A DNA stretch of 64,000 nt from Chitinophagales bacterium. GTDB taxonomy: Bacteria; Bacteroidota; Bacteroidia; Chitinophagales; UBA2359. The stretch covers positions 806,001 to 870,000 of the forward strand of contig JAWKLZ010000001.1 of NCBI GenBank assembly GCA_041392475.1, read 5' to 3'. The notes beneath the pieces were generated by a model that saw only the letters and a list, made by a program, of their open reading frames with translations, had not been told where the DNA came from and ran no database searches. A program made the position numbers and the translations under genes. Shown piece after piece: positions 16,891 through 25,906 of this stretch (within the stretch, counting starts at the first letter, position 1; each line of letters opens with the position of its first letter).

Positions 16891-17044
16891 AAATATTCTA
16901 ATTCTACAAATCCAACAAAATCCCATCTTTCCACACTTCTACTATCCTAATAAAAAAATGTTTTTTCCCCTTTCTGCTAATTAAACTACATTTTTCAAAC
17001 TTCAGAGACCCTACATTTGACTATTTTAAACACAAAATTTAAAC

Positions 17045-18268
17045 ATGAAGTTAATCTACAGTTTTCTCTTTTTTATTTGCATTTGGACACATTCCCAAGC
17101 ACAAGATTGGGTACAAGTTGCCTCTCTACCGAATGAATTTAGCCAAACATATCATTCATTCGGTTTTGGAATAGATGGAAAAGGTTATCTCGTATCGGGA
17201 TATTCCACTCAGGCTGATGAGAACAAAAATTTCTATCAGTACAACCCCACCACTGATGAATGGACAAGATTAGATGATTTTCCTGGCGCAGCACGTGCTT
17301 ATGCAATTGGAGATATCTGGGATGGAAAAGCTTACTTTGGATTTGGTAGGGATGAATCAAATAATTTGAACGATTTGTGGGTATTTGACCCAACAAATAT
17401 GAGCTGGACGCAGTTGGAAAGTTGCCCTTGCATGGCGCGCATACACCCAGCAATGATTGCACACAATGGAAAAGTATTTGTTGGAATGGGTGGTACGACT
17501 AATGGAAATGCGAAAGATTGGTGGGAATATGACATAACATCCAATTCTTGGTCACAAAAACCAGACTTTCCTGCTCCTGCTCGACACCATCCCTATCAGT
17601 TTGGAATTGGAAACTACATCTATACAGGCTTAGGACATGGAAGTGGATTTATCTCGAATGAATGGTTTCAATATGACCCTATAAATGAAACATGGCTACA
17701 AGTAGCAGACCTTCCTAGTAACGGAAGAGTGGCGGGAACACAGTTTTCTCACAATGGCATAGGTTATGTCCTCAGTGGCGAAAACGAAGACCATTCCTCT
17801 ATGCCTACGGGTGAGTTTTGGGCGTATGACCCTGCTTTGGACACATGGGAAGAATTGCCTCCACATCCAGATAGATCACGTTGGGCACCCGCATCTTTTG
17901 TTATTGATGGAGAGGTTTACATCATCAATGGAGAGACCTATGTTGGTTTAGGGGCATCTGAATTCCAAACAGCCGTGTATAAATATGACTTAGAAAAAGG
18001 TGCTGTCAATACAGAGGAGTTTGTGAAAGACAACACGATTTTTCAAGCTTTCCCAAACCCATTTTCGGATGCCTTGAATTTGAAGTGGGATGCACAAATC
18101 AACTCTAAGAATGTAAGTATTCAGGTATTTGACATTCACAATAGATTGATTTTGCAAATCGACGGTTTGCACGACAAAATTGACCTATCAACCGCACCCA
18201 ATGGACTTTTGCGTGTTGAATTGACCACCAATGAAAAACGTTATTTTCAAACGGTTTTGAAGCAATGA
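17045..18268 (+). CDS. secreted kelch-repeat beta-propeller protein with T9SS sorting domain
   Basis: This 407-residue exported protein has a signal peptide (about 1-19, ending SQAQ). Six kelch-like blades of about 48 residues follow, each with a Gly-rich strand and a W motif (YLVSGYSTQ, NPTTDEWTRLDDFPGAARAYA, YIYTGLGHGS, YVLSGENEDH). The last 75 residues form a T9SS type A sorting domain (FQAFPNPFSDALNLKW, VSIQVFDIHNRLI, PNGLLRVEL). It should be secreted through the type IX system and be surface-attached or released. The ligand is unknown. It is convergent with the GH2 gene, separated by two palindromic repeats. Confidence 0.9.
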   Translation: MKLIYSFLFFICIWTHSQAQDWVQVASLPNEFSQTYHSFGFGIDGKGYLVSGYSTQADENKNFYQYNPTTDEWTRLDDFPGAARAYAIGDIWDGKAYFGFGRDESNNLNDLWVFDPTNMSWTQLESCPCMARIHPAMIAHNGKVFVGMGGTTNGNAKDWWEYDITSNSWSQKPDFPAPARHHPYQFGIGNYIYTGLGHGSGFISNEWFQYDPINETWLQVADLPSNGRVAGTQFSHNGIGYVLSGENEDHSSMPTGEFWAYDPALDTWEELPPHPDRSRWAPASFVIDGEVYIINGETYVGLGASEFQTAVYKYDLEKGAVNTEEFVKDNTIFQAFPNPFSDALNLKWDAQINSKNVSIQVFDIHNRLILQIDGLHDKIDLSTAPNGLLRVELTTNEKRYFQTVLKQ

Positions 18269-18286
18269 CAGTTGTTTCTCGATTTG

Positions 18287-18361
18287 GACTTTTGAAGTTT
18301 GTGCTGAAAGAGATAAAATGTTTGAAAACCAGTCCTTTCTTCAAAGAAAACTTCAAAAGTC
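18287..18361. repeat. palindromic intergenic repeat, family 1 variant (copy B1)
   Basis: 14-bp inverted arms GACTTTTGAAGTTT and AAACTTCAAAAGTC (18287-18300 and 18348-18361) flank 47 nt, the same spacing as copy A. The arm differs from the main family by one compensated base pair (GAAG for GTAG). Confidence 0.65.
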
Positions 18362-18387
18362 TGGGGCTTTGACAAAATCTGTGATTG

Positions 18388-18473
18388 GAGACTTCGGAAG
18401 TTTGCTGCTTAAAAAATCAAGGAATTATTTTACTAAAAATTAATCTTTTATGAAATGAAGCTTCCGAAGTCTC
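18388..18473. repeat. palindromic intergenic repeat, family 1-like (copy B2)
   Basis: 13-bp inverted arms GAGACTTCGGAAG and CTTCCGAAGTCTC (18388-18400 and 18461-18473) lie back to back with copy B1 in the gap between convergent genes. The arm shares GACTT..GAAG with B1 but the loop is unrelated. Confidence 0.55.
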
Positions 18474-18491
18474 TTTCTACATCAAAAAATA

Positions 18492-21400
18492 TTACTCCAC
18501 CACCTCCAATACAAACGAATATCCATAATCCCTAAATGGCAAGCGGTATTTCTCCAAAGGCAATGCACCCCAACTATTGTTACCACCTACGCCCATTTGC
18601 TGCAAATCAATATTCAAAGTCGTCCAGTCCCGTTCTTCCAATTCTCCAAAATGCGTTTGACTCTTCACCTCTCCCCCATCCAAATCTTCCTCTCCAAAAT
18701 GATTCACACTCACATTCAAATAATCGCCTCCTTCAACAAAACTCACCTTCAATCCCCTACCCTGCTCATTTGTCAAAGTCGCCCACCGAACATCCGATTT
18801 ATTGCCCGTTTCTTGCGGTCGGACATAAGGATGCACCTGTTCGCTTACCGTACCCTCATACAAACCCACCAAAGCACTCGTTTTTCGATCCCAATACGAC
18901 TCTTGTGGCCCTCTCCCATACCAAGCAAAATTGCTAAAATCTTTAGCCATCCGCATTTTCATCCCAAATTTTGGAAGCATTGGACGATTATTTTTACTTT
19001 GAATTACAAAGTTATTTGAAATTTCAATTTTTGCATTTCCAAAAACTTGATAACGAATCGTTTGATTTGCGTCTCCCTTCAATAAGCTCCACTCGGTCAG
19101 CACATCTATCTGAGAAGTGCTGACTTTTTTCACCTCCATTTTGGTCAAAGTCGCCTCCTCAAAAGCCGTTTTCCAAACCTTCAATTTTTTCGGCAATTCT
19201 GCCCCATAATCATTGTCCGTAGCGGCTCGCCAAAAATTGGGCTGCAAAGGGGAGGCTATCAATTCGGTGTTTTTGTGCTTGAAGGAAGTCATTGCAGCTT
19301 GTCGCTTGTTGAAAGAAATGCTGAAATTATCTCCTTCAATGACATACTCCTCTCCTACTTCTTTGACACTAAGAGCAGGAATATTTTTCGCCCCATTTAC
19401 TTTTGATTTCAAAGTATTCTCTATTCCGAACTGCTCAACCGCCAATTCGTGGTTGGCAGGAATCATTGCCGTTGCAGCTTTGGTGCGAAAAGACACATTG
19501 AGGAAATATTCTACATCGTTTTGTTTTTCAAAGGCAAAGTCCTCCAAACGAATTGTGGCATCTGTGCCTGCTACAATCGGTAAATCCATGATTTTTCCTT
19601 CCTTCAATGGTTTTCCATCTGCCAAAATTTGCCACTGCAAATACAAGTCATCCAAGCTTTTGAAGGCATATTGGTTGTCAATTCTGATGGTACCCTGCTC
19701 CAAATCTACCGCCTCGACTTTGATGTATTGATACACCTTTTTGACCTCCCACAAATGTGGATTTGGTCGTCGGTCGGGTTGTACCAAACCGTTCGCCAGA
19801 AAATTGGCATCACTCGGCGTGTTTTTATCCCCAAAATCACCACCATAGGCAAAAATCGTTTTGCCGTTTTCCAGCGTTTTATATAAACCTTGGTCCACCC
19901 AATCCCAAATAAAACCACCCTGCAATTGCGGATGCGCTTCGATGATGTCCCAATATTCCTTCAAATTTCCTACACTGTTGCCCATTGCATGTGCGTATTC
20001 GCAGAGAATCACAGGTTTGTCGGGATGTTTTGCAGCGAAAAGCACCAAATCGTCCGCCCACTCATACATTGGCGCAAGGATGTCGGTATTGTAGTCAAAA
20101 GTTGAAGTCGCTCCATAGCCATTTTGCACACGCTCGTACTGCACAGGTCGGCTTGTGTCCCGCTTTTTTATCCACTCATAAGTCGCATAAAAATTCACCC
20201 CATTTCCTGCCTCATTGCCCAATGACCAGATGATGATGGAAGGATGGTTTTTGTCCCGTTCCAACATTCGCTGTGTGCGCTGCAAATGTGCTTCACCCCA
20301 TTCGGGCTTGTTTCCCAAGGTTTTGTTGGGGTCGTAGCCGATGCCATGCGACTCGATGTTGGGCTCGTCGACCACATACAAACCGTATTCGTCGCAGAGT
20401 TCGTACCAGCGAGGATCGTTGGGATAGTGCGAAGTTCGGACGGCATTGATGTTGTTTTGCTTCATCAATTGAATGTCTTGCAGCATGGATTCCTCCGAAA
20501 TAACATGACCTGTTGTTGGGTCGTGTTCGTGCCGATTGACTCCCTTGATATACACATACTGCCCATTGACGAGCAATTGACCGTCCACAATTTCGACCTT
20601 GCGGAAGCCAATTTTGGAGGACAGCACCTCCAAAGTTCTGCCCCTTTTGTCCTGCAATGTCACCAAAAGCGTGTAGAGGTAGGGCGTTTCGGCGGTCCAT
20701 TTTTGCGGCTCGAAAATGGGTTTGCCAAAAGTGAACAGTTTTTCGTCGCCATCTTCGTTTTTGAATTCCCAATCTCGTTTGGCAGTGCGAATCTGCTGTC
20801 CGTCGGCATCCAACAATTCCATTTCCATCGTGCCTTCTCTGTCGCTTCGGTCGCTGTATCGGCGGAGGTTCATTTCGACTTCGAGCCAAGCATTTTCGTA
20901 ATTGTCCCGCAAATCTGCCTTGACAAAATAATCCCGAATATGCACTTTGGGCGTAGCATACACAAATACTTCTCGCTCAATGCCACTGATGCGCCAAAAA
21001 TCTTGACACTCCAAATAACTGCCATCACTCCAACGATAGACTTCAATGGCGACCAAGTTATTGCCTGTGCGAATATAGGGCGTGATGTCAAACTCGGCTG
21101 GTGTTTTGCTACCCTGACTGTAGCCGACCCGCTGCCCATTGACCCAGATATAAAATGCCGACTTGACCGCCCCAAAATGTATGAACACTTGTCGGTCGCT
21201 CCAATTAGCTGGCACATTGAAGGTTTTGCGGTAGGAACCTACGGGGTTGTAGTCGTGTGGCACTTTGGGCGGTTCGGGGGTTTTGGTAAATTCGTAGGGA
21301 ATATTGACGTAAATCGGCACACCGTAGCCCTGCAATTCCCAATTCGATGGCACTTCGATTTTGTCCCAAAGTTTGTCGTCAAAACTTTCTTCGTAGAAAT

Positions 21401-21677
21401 TTTCTATGATGTCGGCTGGTTTTTCGACCCAATGGAAATTCCATTCGCCATTGAGGGTTTGAAAATAGTCGGATTCGTTTTTATGGAAGGTCAATGCCTT
21501 GCTGCGGTTTTCGTAGGGAAACAAGGTGGCGTGTGGTGCTTCTTTGTTGATTTCGACGACTTCGGGATTTTCCCAGTCGGGGGTTTGGGCATTGAGGTTT
21601 GTAGGTTGGTGCATATTGAAGGAAAAGCAAAGTACAATTGTGAGGAGGGTTCGGTGGTACAAGTTCATATAGGACAT
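18492..21677 (-). CDS. GH2 beta-galactosidase (LacZ type), exported
   Basis: This 1061-residue glycosidase hydrolyses terminal beta-galactosides. A signal-like N-terminus (ending LNAQ at about 31; Met4 is an alternative start) is followed by the GH2 sugar-binding domain (about 60-240), immunoglobulin-like domain and TIM barrel. The barrel carries acid/base Glu489 (SLGNEAGNG) and nucleophile Glu560 (ILCEYAHAMGNS). A C-terminal Bgal_small_N domain (about 790-1060) marks the LacZ branch. The export signal suggests a periplasmic enzyme acting on oligosaccharides. No transporter or regulator lies beside it, so the natural substrate cannot be inferred from context. Confidence 0.94.
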   Translation of the reverse strand: MSYMNLYHRTLLTIVLCFSFNMHQPTNLNAQTPDWENPEVVEINKEAPHATLFPYENRSKALTFHKNESDYFQTLNGEWNFHWVEKPADIIENFYEESFDDKLWDKIEVPSNWELQGYGVPIYVNIPYEFTKTPEPPKVPHDYNPVGSYRKTFNVPANWSDRQVFIHFGAVKSAFYIWVNGQRVGYSQGSKTPAEFDITPYIRTGNNLVAIEVYRWSDGSYLECQDFWRISGIEREVFVYATPKVHIRDYFVKADLRDNYENAWLEVEMNLRRYSDRSDREGTMEMELLDADGQQIRTAKRDWEFKNEDGDEKLFTFGKPIFEPQKWTAETPYLYTLLVTLQDKRGRTLEVLSSKIGFRKVEIVDGQLLVNGQYVYIKGVNRHEHDPTTGHVISEESMLQDIQLMKQNNINAVRTSHYPNDPRWYELCDEYGLYVVDEPNIESHGIGYDPNKTLGNKPEWGEAHLQRTQRMLERDKNHPSIIIWSLGNEAGNGVNFYATYEWIKKRDTSRPVQYERVQNGYGATSTFDYNTDILAPMYEWADDLVLFAAKHPDKPVILCEYAHAMGNSVGNLKEYWDIIEAHPQLQGGFIWDWVDQGLYKTLENGKTIFAYGGDFGDKNTPSDANFLANGLVQPDRRPNPHLWEVKKVYQYIKVEAVDLEQGTIRIDNQYAFKSLDDLYLQWQILADGKPLKEGKIMDLPIVAGTDATIRLEDFAFEKQNDVEYFLNVSFRTKAATAMIPANHELAVEQFGIENTLKSKVNGAKNIPALSVKEVGEEYVIEGDNFSISFNKRQAAMTSFKHKNTELIASPLQPNFWRAATDNDYGAELPKKLKVWKTAFEEATLTKMEVKKVSTSQIDVLTEWSLLKGDANQTIRYQVFGNAKIEISNNFVIQSKNNRPMLPKFGMKMRMAKDFSNFAWYGRGPQESYWDRKTSALVGLYEGTVSEQVHPYVRPQETGNKSDVRWATLTNEQGRGLKVSFVEGGDYLNVSVNHFGEEDLDGGEVKSQTHFGELEERDWTTLNIDLQQMGVGGNNSWGALPLEKYRLPFRDYGYSFVLEVVE

Positions 21678-21727
21678 GGTTTTTGGTTTTTATTAGGGTT
21701 AACCACTTTTTTTGCTTCAATGTTTGA

Positions 21728-21864
21728 ACAATAGTTCGTGCAATTTTTAATGAACACAGAGGCACGGAGGCACAGAATTTTGATTATCAAATAATTAGCA
21801 AAATAAAAATTATCTTCTAAACTGTTGATAATTAAATTGTTGTAATTTCTGCACGAACTATTGT
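21728..21864. repeat. palindromic intergenic repeat, family 2
   Basis: Perfect 15-bp inverted arms ACAATAGTTCGTGCA (21728-21742 and 21850-21864) flank 107 nt that include GAACACAGAGGCACGGAGGC. A decayed relative lies at 61803-61860, sharing ACAATAGTTCG, TGAACAC.GAGGCA and TTTTGATTAT. Confidence 0.7.
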
Positions 21865-21890
21865 TTGAAGGGATGGGATACGGTTTTGGA

Positions 21891-21921
21891 GAATACAAAA
21901 ATTTTCAAAATTTTTGTATTC
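21891..21921. terminator. AT-rich perfect hairpin
   Basis: GAATACAAAAATTTT and its complement (21891-21905 and 21907-21921) form a 15-bp palindrome with one central base. It lies 214 bp upstream of the GH2 start, so its role as terminator is uncertain. Confidence 0.45.
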
Positions 21922-22032
21922 TTGTTGGGACGTGATTCTTTTTCGTAAATCAAGTGATTTGAGAGTGATGATGTAGCCTCGAACAGGAATCGGCTACTGA
22001 AAGGAATTTTCAACACTATACCCAAAACTATG

Positions 22033-22260
22033 GGGTGCATCCCAAATTGTCATATTTTGAAAAATTATTTGACAACTGGTGACGGTGCTACGCACCTCAA
22101 AACATTTTATCTTCCACACTCTACAAACAGAGTCGGAGCTACGCTCCTGATACGCAATTTTTTAGGAGCGTAGCTCCGACCCTGTTTGTAGGACATTATT
22201 GGAGGAGTCAATAAAAGGTACAGCGTACCGACACCACTTACGACAATTTGGGATGCACCC
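22033..22260. repeat. nested palindromic element (REPIN-like)
   Basis: Perfect 19-bp outer arms (GGGTGCATCCCAAATTGTC, 22033-22051 and 22242-22260) enclose a large inner hairpin with 28-nt arms matching at 27 positions (22121-22148 and 22164-22191). Two mini-hairpins flank it, GGTGC-TAC-GCACC (22084-22096) and GGTAC-AGC-GTACC (22217-22229). Two more mini-hairpins (GGAGC-TAC-GCTCC) sit within the inner arms. The regular nesting suggests a mobile non-coding element. Confidence 0.75.
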
Positions 22261-22323
22261 AATTAAATGGGCAACGGAGTTCTACCCCAAAATAATTTTA
22301 TCTTTGCAGCCTCAAAAAATAGC

Positions 22324-22356
22324 TTTGCAGATTTACTAAAAAAATTAGTATATTTG
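22324..22356 (+). promoter_or_regulatory. probable promoter of the topoisomerase IV A gene
   Basis: TTTG at 22324-22327 and TATATTTG at 22349-22356 fit the Bacteroidota -33/-7 boxes with a 21-bp gap. A second -7-like box, TATCTTTG, lies at 22299-22306. The leader would be about 130 nt. Confidence 0.5.
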
Positions 22357-22492
22357 CCAAGAATTTTATTTTTGCTTCTTTGACTATTTTTGTGTATTTA
22401 AGGAGTAAAGAAGACTAAGTTAGTTTCTAAAACTACCGTAGTTTCATTTTATCAGAGAACCATTTTTTGAGCTGTAAAACCCCAAAAATTAG

Positions 22493-25204
22493 ATGTCAGA
22501 AGAAAACAACCACAACATAGAACTACATAATTCGGAAGAAGAATACAATAAGAATGGAGAACTGCCCTCTGAGGTGAATGAAAATGGAGAATTGAAGGAA
22601 GAAGGTGAAGATGGAGAAGGCAATGAGGAGGAAGAGGGTGAATTGCAAAACATCACCTCTTTGAAGGGATTGTATGAAAATTGGTTTTTGGACTATGCTT
22701 CCTATGTGATTTTGGATAGGGCTGTGCCGTATATGGAAGACGGGTTGAAGCCTGTGCAGCGTCGCCTCCTTCACGCATTGAAGCAAATGGACGATGGGCG
22801 TTTCCACAAAATTGCGAATGTAGTGGGCCAAACGATGCAGTATCATCCGCATGGAGATGCTTCGATATACGATGCACTGGTCAAATTGGGTCAAAAAGAT
22901 TTGATGGTCGAAACCCAAGGAAACTGGGGAGATTACCGAACAGGTGACAGTGCGGCGGCAGCTCGATACATTGAAGGGCGGTTGTCCAAGTTTGCCCTTG
23001 AAGTGGCGTTCAACAAAGAAAACACCGAATGGCAACTCTCTTATGATGGCCGCAAACAAGAACCCGTTTACCTTCCCGTCAAATTCCCCTTGCTCTTAGC
23101 GCAAGGCGTTGAAGGAATTGCAGTTGGACTTTCCACTAAAATTCTGCCCCACAATTTTATCGAATTGATAAAGGCTTCAATAGACATTCTCCAAGGCAAA
23201 ACGGTACAAATTTTACCCGATTTTCAAACAGGCGGTTCTGCCGATTTTTCCAACTACAAAGAAGGACAAAGCGGAGGACGTGTGCGGGTTCGTGCCAAAA
23301 TTGATGCTTCCGATAAACGGACTTTGGTGATTCGAGAGATTCCTTTCGGCAAGACGACCTCAATAGTGATGGAATCCATCGTGAAGGCGAATGAAAAGGG
23401 CAAAATCAAAATCAAAAGGGTAACAGACAATACGGCTAAGGATGTGGAAATAGCAGTCGAACTACCATCGGGTGTGTCGCCCGATGTGACGATTGACGCA
23501 TTGTATGCCTTTACGGACTGTGAGGTGTCGATTGCGCCAAATTGTTGTGTAATCATTGACAACAAACCCGTTTTTACCAGCACCAACGATTTGCTGCGTC
23601 GTTCTACCGAATACACGCTGCAATTGCTGAAAAGCGAATTGGAAATCAATTTAGCTGCCTTGCTCGAAAAACTGCATTTTGCTTCTTTGGAGCAGATTTT
23701 CATCGAAAAACGCATTTACCGAAAAATTGAAGTAGCTGAAACCTTTGAGGAGGTCATCGAAATCATTGACAAAGCCTTGAAGCCACACACCAAGAAATTT
23801 GTGCGAGAGGTGAGTCGTGACGACATTCTCCGATTGATTGAAATTCGCATCAAACGCATTTCCAAATACGATACCTTCAAAGCCAAAGATGCCATCAAAG
23901 CATTGGAGGAACAGATTGCAGAAATCAAACACCATCTTGCTCATTTGGTAGAATTTGCGGTGGATTACTTCAACAATTTGCTGAAGAAATATGGCAAAGG
24001 CAGAGAGCGCAAAACCGAAATCGCCAATTTTGATACCATTCAAGTGGCGCAAGTAGCGGTTGCCAACGAAAAACTGTATGTGGATAGAAAAGGCGGATTC
24101 ATTGGCTACGGATTGAAGAAGGAAGAATATGTGTGCGACTGCTCAGACATTGACGAAATCATCGTGTTCCGCAAAGACGGCAATTATTTGGTCACCAAAA
24201 TTTCGGACAAAGCCTTTGTCGGCAAGGACATTATACACGTAGCTGTTTGGAAAAAGAACGATGAACGGCGCATTTACCATGCTATTTACTACGACGGCGA
24301 TAGCGACCGCTCGTATGTCAAACGCTTTGCAGTGACTGCCGTTACCCGTGACCGAGAATACAACATCATGACGGAGCATGAGCGTTCCAAATTGCATTAT
24401 TTTGAAGTGCATCCCAACAGTGAGTCCGAAATGGTGGAAATCAAACTGCATCCTCGCAGCAAAGCGAAGGTGAAAACCTTGGAGTACGATTTTGCAGAAT
24501 TGGCGATAAAAGGACGTACTTCAAGAGGGAATGTGCTGACAAAATATCCTATAGCCAAAATTCGACAAATGGAAGTCGGTACGGCTACTTTGGGTGGACG
24601 CAAAATTTGGCTCGATGAATCGGTTGGACGTTTGAATACAAAGAAACGGGGCAGATTGTTGGGTGAATTTGACACGGGTGATACTATTTTGGTCTTACAT
24701 GAGGACGGTTCTTACGAAATGACCGACTTTGAAATGACCAATCGCTACGACATGAAAAAGACCCTGAGCATCCAAAAGTTTGACCCAGATATGGTGGTCA
24801 ATGCGATTTATTACCGAGCATCCAATAAAACCTACTACGTCAAACGTTTCCAAATTGACACGACTACTTTGGGCGAAAAATTCAGCTTTCTCCCTGAAAA
24901 TCACGGTTCTTACTTGCTCTATGCTGCGATTGGTGATGAGGTAATTGTGGATTATCTCTGCAATGAAAAACTTCGAGGTGAAAAAGTCATGGAACGCCTC
25001 AATTTTTCGGAGTTTATCGACATCAAAGGGCGTTCTGCAATTGGCAATAAACTGGGAAATTACCACAAGGTGTATGAGGTGAATGTGGTGTCTATCACCA
25101 ATAAGGAAGAAGCGGAGGAAAAGGCTGAGGTGGAGATTCGAGAGAAAGAGAAAAAAGTGGAGGCTGTGCGGAAAGATGGGATTGAGCAGGGGAAATTGTT
25201 TTAA
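22493..25204 (+). CDS. parC: DNA topoisomerase IV subunit A
   Basis: This 903-residue type IIA topoisomerase A subunit makes the double-strand cut used in decatenation. An acidic N-terminal extension (about 1-50, rich in Glu/Gly/Asn) precedes the GyrA/ParC core (SYVILDRAVPYMEDGLKPVQRR, written in part). The catalytic Tyr159 lies in AAARYIEGRLS. The coiled coil with the TOPRIM-facing gate follows, then a C-terminal beta-pinwheel-like region and a charged tail. There is no GyrA box with the canonical QRRGGKG, and the sequence looks like the Bacteroidota ParC type. The parE partner is not adjacent, although the two genes are often neighbours. Confidence 0.92.
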   Translation: MSEENNHNIELHNSEEEYNKNGELPSEVNENGELKEEGEDGEGNEEEEGELQNITSLKGLYENWFLDYASYVILDRAVPYMEDGLKPVQRRLLHALKQMDDGRFHKIANVVGQTMQYHPHGDASIYDALVKLGQKDLMVETQGNWGDYRTGDSAAAARYIEGRLSKFALEVAFNKENTEWQLSYDGRKQEPVYLPVKFPLLLAQGVEGIAVGLSTKILPHNFIELIKASIDILQGKTVQILPDFQTGGSADFSNYKEGQSGGRVRVRAKIDASDKRTLVIREIPFGKTTSIVMESIVKANEKGKIKIKRVTDNTAKDVEIAVELPSGVSPDVTIDALYAFTDCEVSIAPNCCVIIDNKPVFTSTNDLLRRSTEYTLQLLKSELEINLAALLEKLHFASLEQIFIEKRIYRKIEVAETFEEVIEIIDKALKPHTKKFVREVSRDDILRLIEIRIKRISKYDTFKAKDAIKALEEQIAEIKHHLAHLVEFAVDYFNNLLKKYGKGRERKTEIANFDTIQVAQVAVANEKLYVDRKGGFIGYGLKKEEYVCDCSDIDEIIVFRKDGNYLVTKISDKAFVGKDIIHVAVWKKNDERRIYHAIYYDGDSDRSYVKRFAVTAVTRDREYNIMTEHERSKLHYFEVHPNSESEMVEIKLHPRSKAKVKTLEYDFAELAIKGRTSRGNVLTKYPIAKIRQMEVGTATLGGRKIWLDESVGRLNTKKRGRLLGEFDTGDTILVLHEDGSYEMTDFEMTNRYDMKKTLSIQKFDPDMVVNAIYYRASNKTYYVKRFQIDTTTLGEKFSFLPENHGSYLLYAAIGDEVIVDYLCNEKLRGEKVMERLNFSEFIDIKGRSAIGNKLGNYHKVYEVNVVSITNKEEAEEKAEVEIREKEKKVEAVRKDGIEQGKLF

Positions 25205-25212
25205 TGTGTGTG

Positions 25213-25275
25213 CCTCCTCCCCCTACCCCCCTCCAAAGGGGGAAATTTATCATTAGGCTGTAAAACAGCCTAATA
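25213..25275. repeat. CCCCCTCCAAAGGGGG repeat, upstream copy
   Basis: A CT-rich block with a 6-bp-arm hairpin (CCCCCTCCAAAGGGGG) is followed by a perfect 10-bp-arm hairpin ATTAGGCTGTaaaACAGCCTAAT. The 48 nt at 25227-25274 are identical to 25826-25873, beyond the DUF559 gene. Confidence 0.85.
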
Positions 25276-25347
25276 CTCAATACATCAATAAATGATTTGT
25301 GATTTTCCAATACATTCAAAATTTTATTACCCAGCCCCAAAAACTGT

Positions 25348-25382
25348 GTTTCCCCCTTCGGAGGGGGCAGGGGGAGGAAAAC
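25348..25382. repeat. CCCCCTCC-type repeat, inverted copy
   Basis: TTTCCCCCTTCGGAGGGGG followed by CAGGGGGAGG is an inverted, slightly diverged copy of the CT-rich half of the 25213 repeat. It lies 17 bp upstream of the DUF559 start, and with 25213-25246 it can fold into a long stem. Confidence 0.75.
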
Positions 25383-25398
25383 CATAGTTTACATTAAA

Positions 25399-25794
25399 AT
25401 GAAAGCATCTCCACAAAATAATTGGCACTATAACAAAGAATTACTCTCTCTCGCTCGTCAGTTACGCAAAAACTCTACTAAATCAGAAATTAAATTGTGG
25501 TTCGAGGTATTAAGGGGGAAGAAAATGAGAGGTTATGTGTTTAACCGACAACGCCCTGTTTTGAATTACATTGTCGATTTTATGTGCAGAGAGTTACTCT
25601 TGATTATTGAAATTGATGGTCGTTCTCATCATTTTGAAGAAGCAGTACAAAGAGATGAACAACGACAAAAAGAATTAGAAGCGGTTGGCTTTACTTTTCT
25701 TCGGTTTAACGACCAACTGATTTTTCAAGATGTATTAAATGTTGGTAGGGTTATTGAAAATTGGATATTGAATTATGAAGAAGGAGAAGTATAA
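25399..25794 (+). CDS. DUF559 endonuclease-domain protein
   Basis: This 131-residue protein has the DUF559 fold, related to very-short-patch-repair (Vsr) and PD-(D/E)xK-type nucleases. Typical features are LARQLRKNSTKSEIKLWFEVLR, written in part, then the core YIVDFMCRELLLIIEIDGRSHH with Asp/Glu candidates, and the closing GFTFLRFNDQLIFQDV. It is likely a DNA nuclease, but its biological role is unknown. The gene fills almost all the space between an inverted repeat copy (25348-25382) and a direct repeat copy (25816-25873), like a cassette. No methylase is nearby, so it does not look like a restriction-modification partner. Confidence 0.88.
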   Translation: MKASPQNNWHYNKELLSLARQLRKNSTKSEIKLWFEVLRGKKMRGYVFNRQRPVLNYIVDFMCRELLLIIEIDGRSHHFEEAVQRDEQRQKELEAVGFTFLRFNDQLIFQDVLNVGRVIENWILNYEEGEV

Positions 25795-25815
25795 ATTGCC
25801 ACTTCTTTACGCTTT

Positions 25816-25873
25816 CCTCCCCTAACCCCCTCCAAAGGGGGAAATTTATCATTAGGCTGTAAAACAGCCTAAT
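25816..25873. repeat. CCCCCTCCAAAGGGGG repeat, downstream copy
   Basis: Direct copy of the repeat at 25213, with 48 identical nucleotides (25826-25873), beginning 21 bp after the DUF559 stop. The internal hairpin ATTAGGCTGTaaaACAGCCTAAT may also end transcription from either side. Confidence 0.85.
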
Positions 25874-25906
25874 GATAAACACATTAATAAAAAATTTATA
25901 ATCTCC

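Larger units (their letters stand above)
21678..22492. other. 815-bp intergenic region rich in palindromic repeats
   Basis: No credible ORF. In order it holds a 15-bp-arm inverted repeat (21728-21864), a hairpin (21891-21921), a nested palindromic element (22033-22260) and the probable topoisomerase promoter (22324-22356). It separates two divergent genes. Confidence 0.7.

Noticed and set aside
20244..21734. 496-codon open frame on the plus strand
   Set aside because: It lies antisense to the well-supported GH2 gene, has no recognisable domain, and arises from codon bias on the opposite strand.
25399..25794. DUF559 protein as part of a restriction-modification system
   Set aside because: No methyltransferase or specificity gene is adjacent; the neighbours are parC and a DUF4349 lipoprotein.
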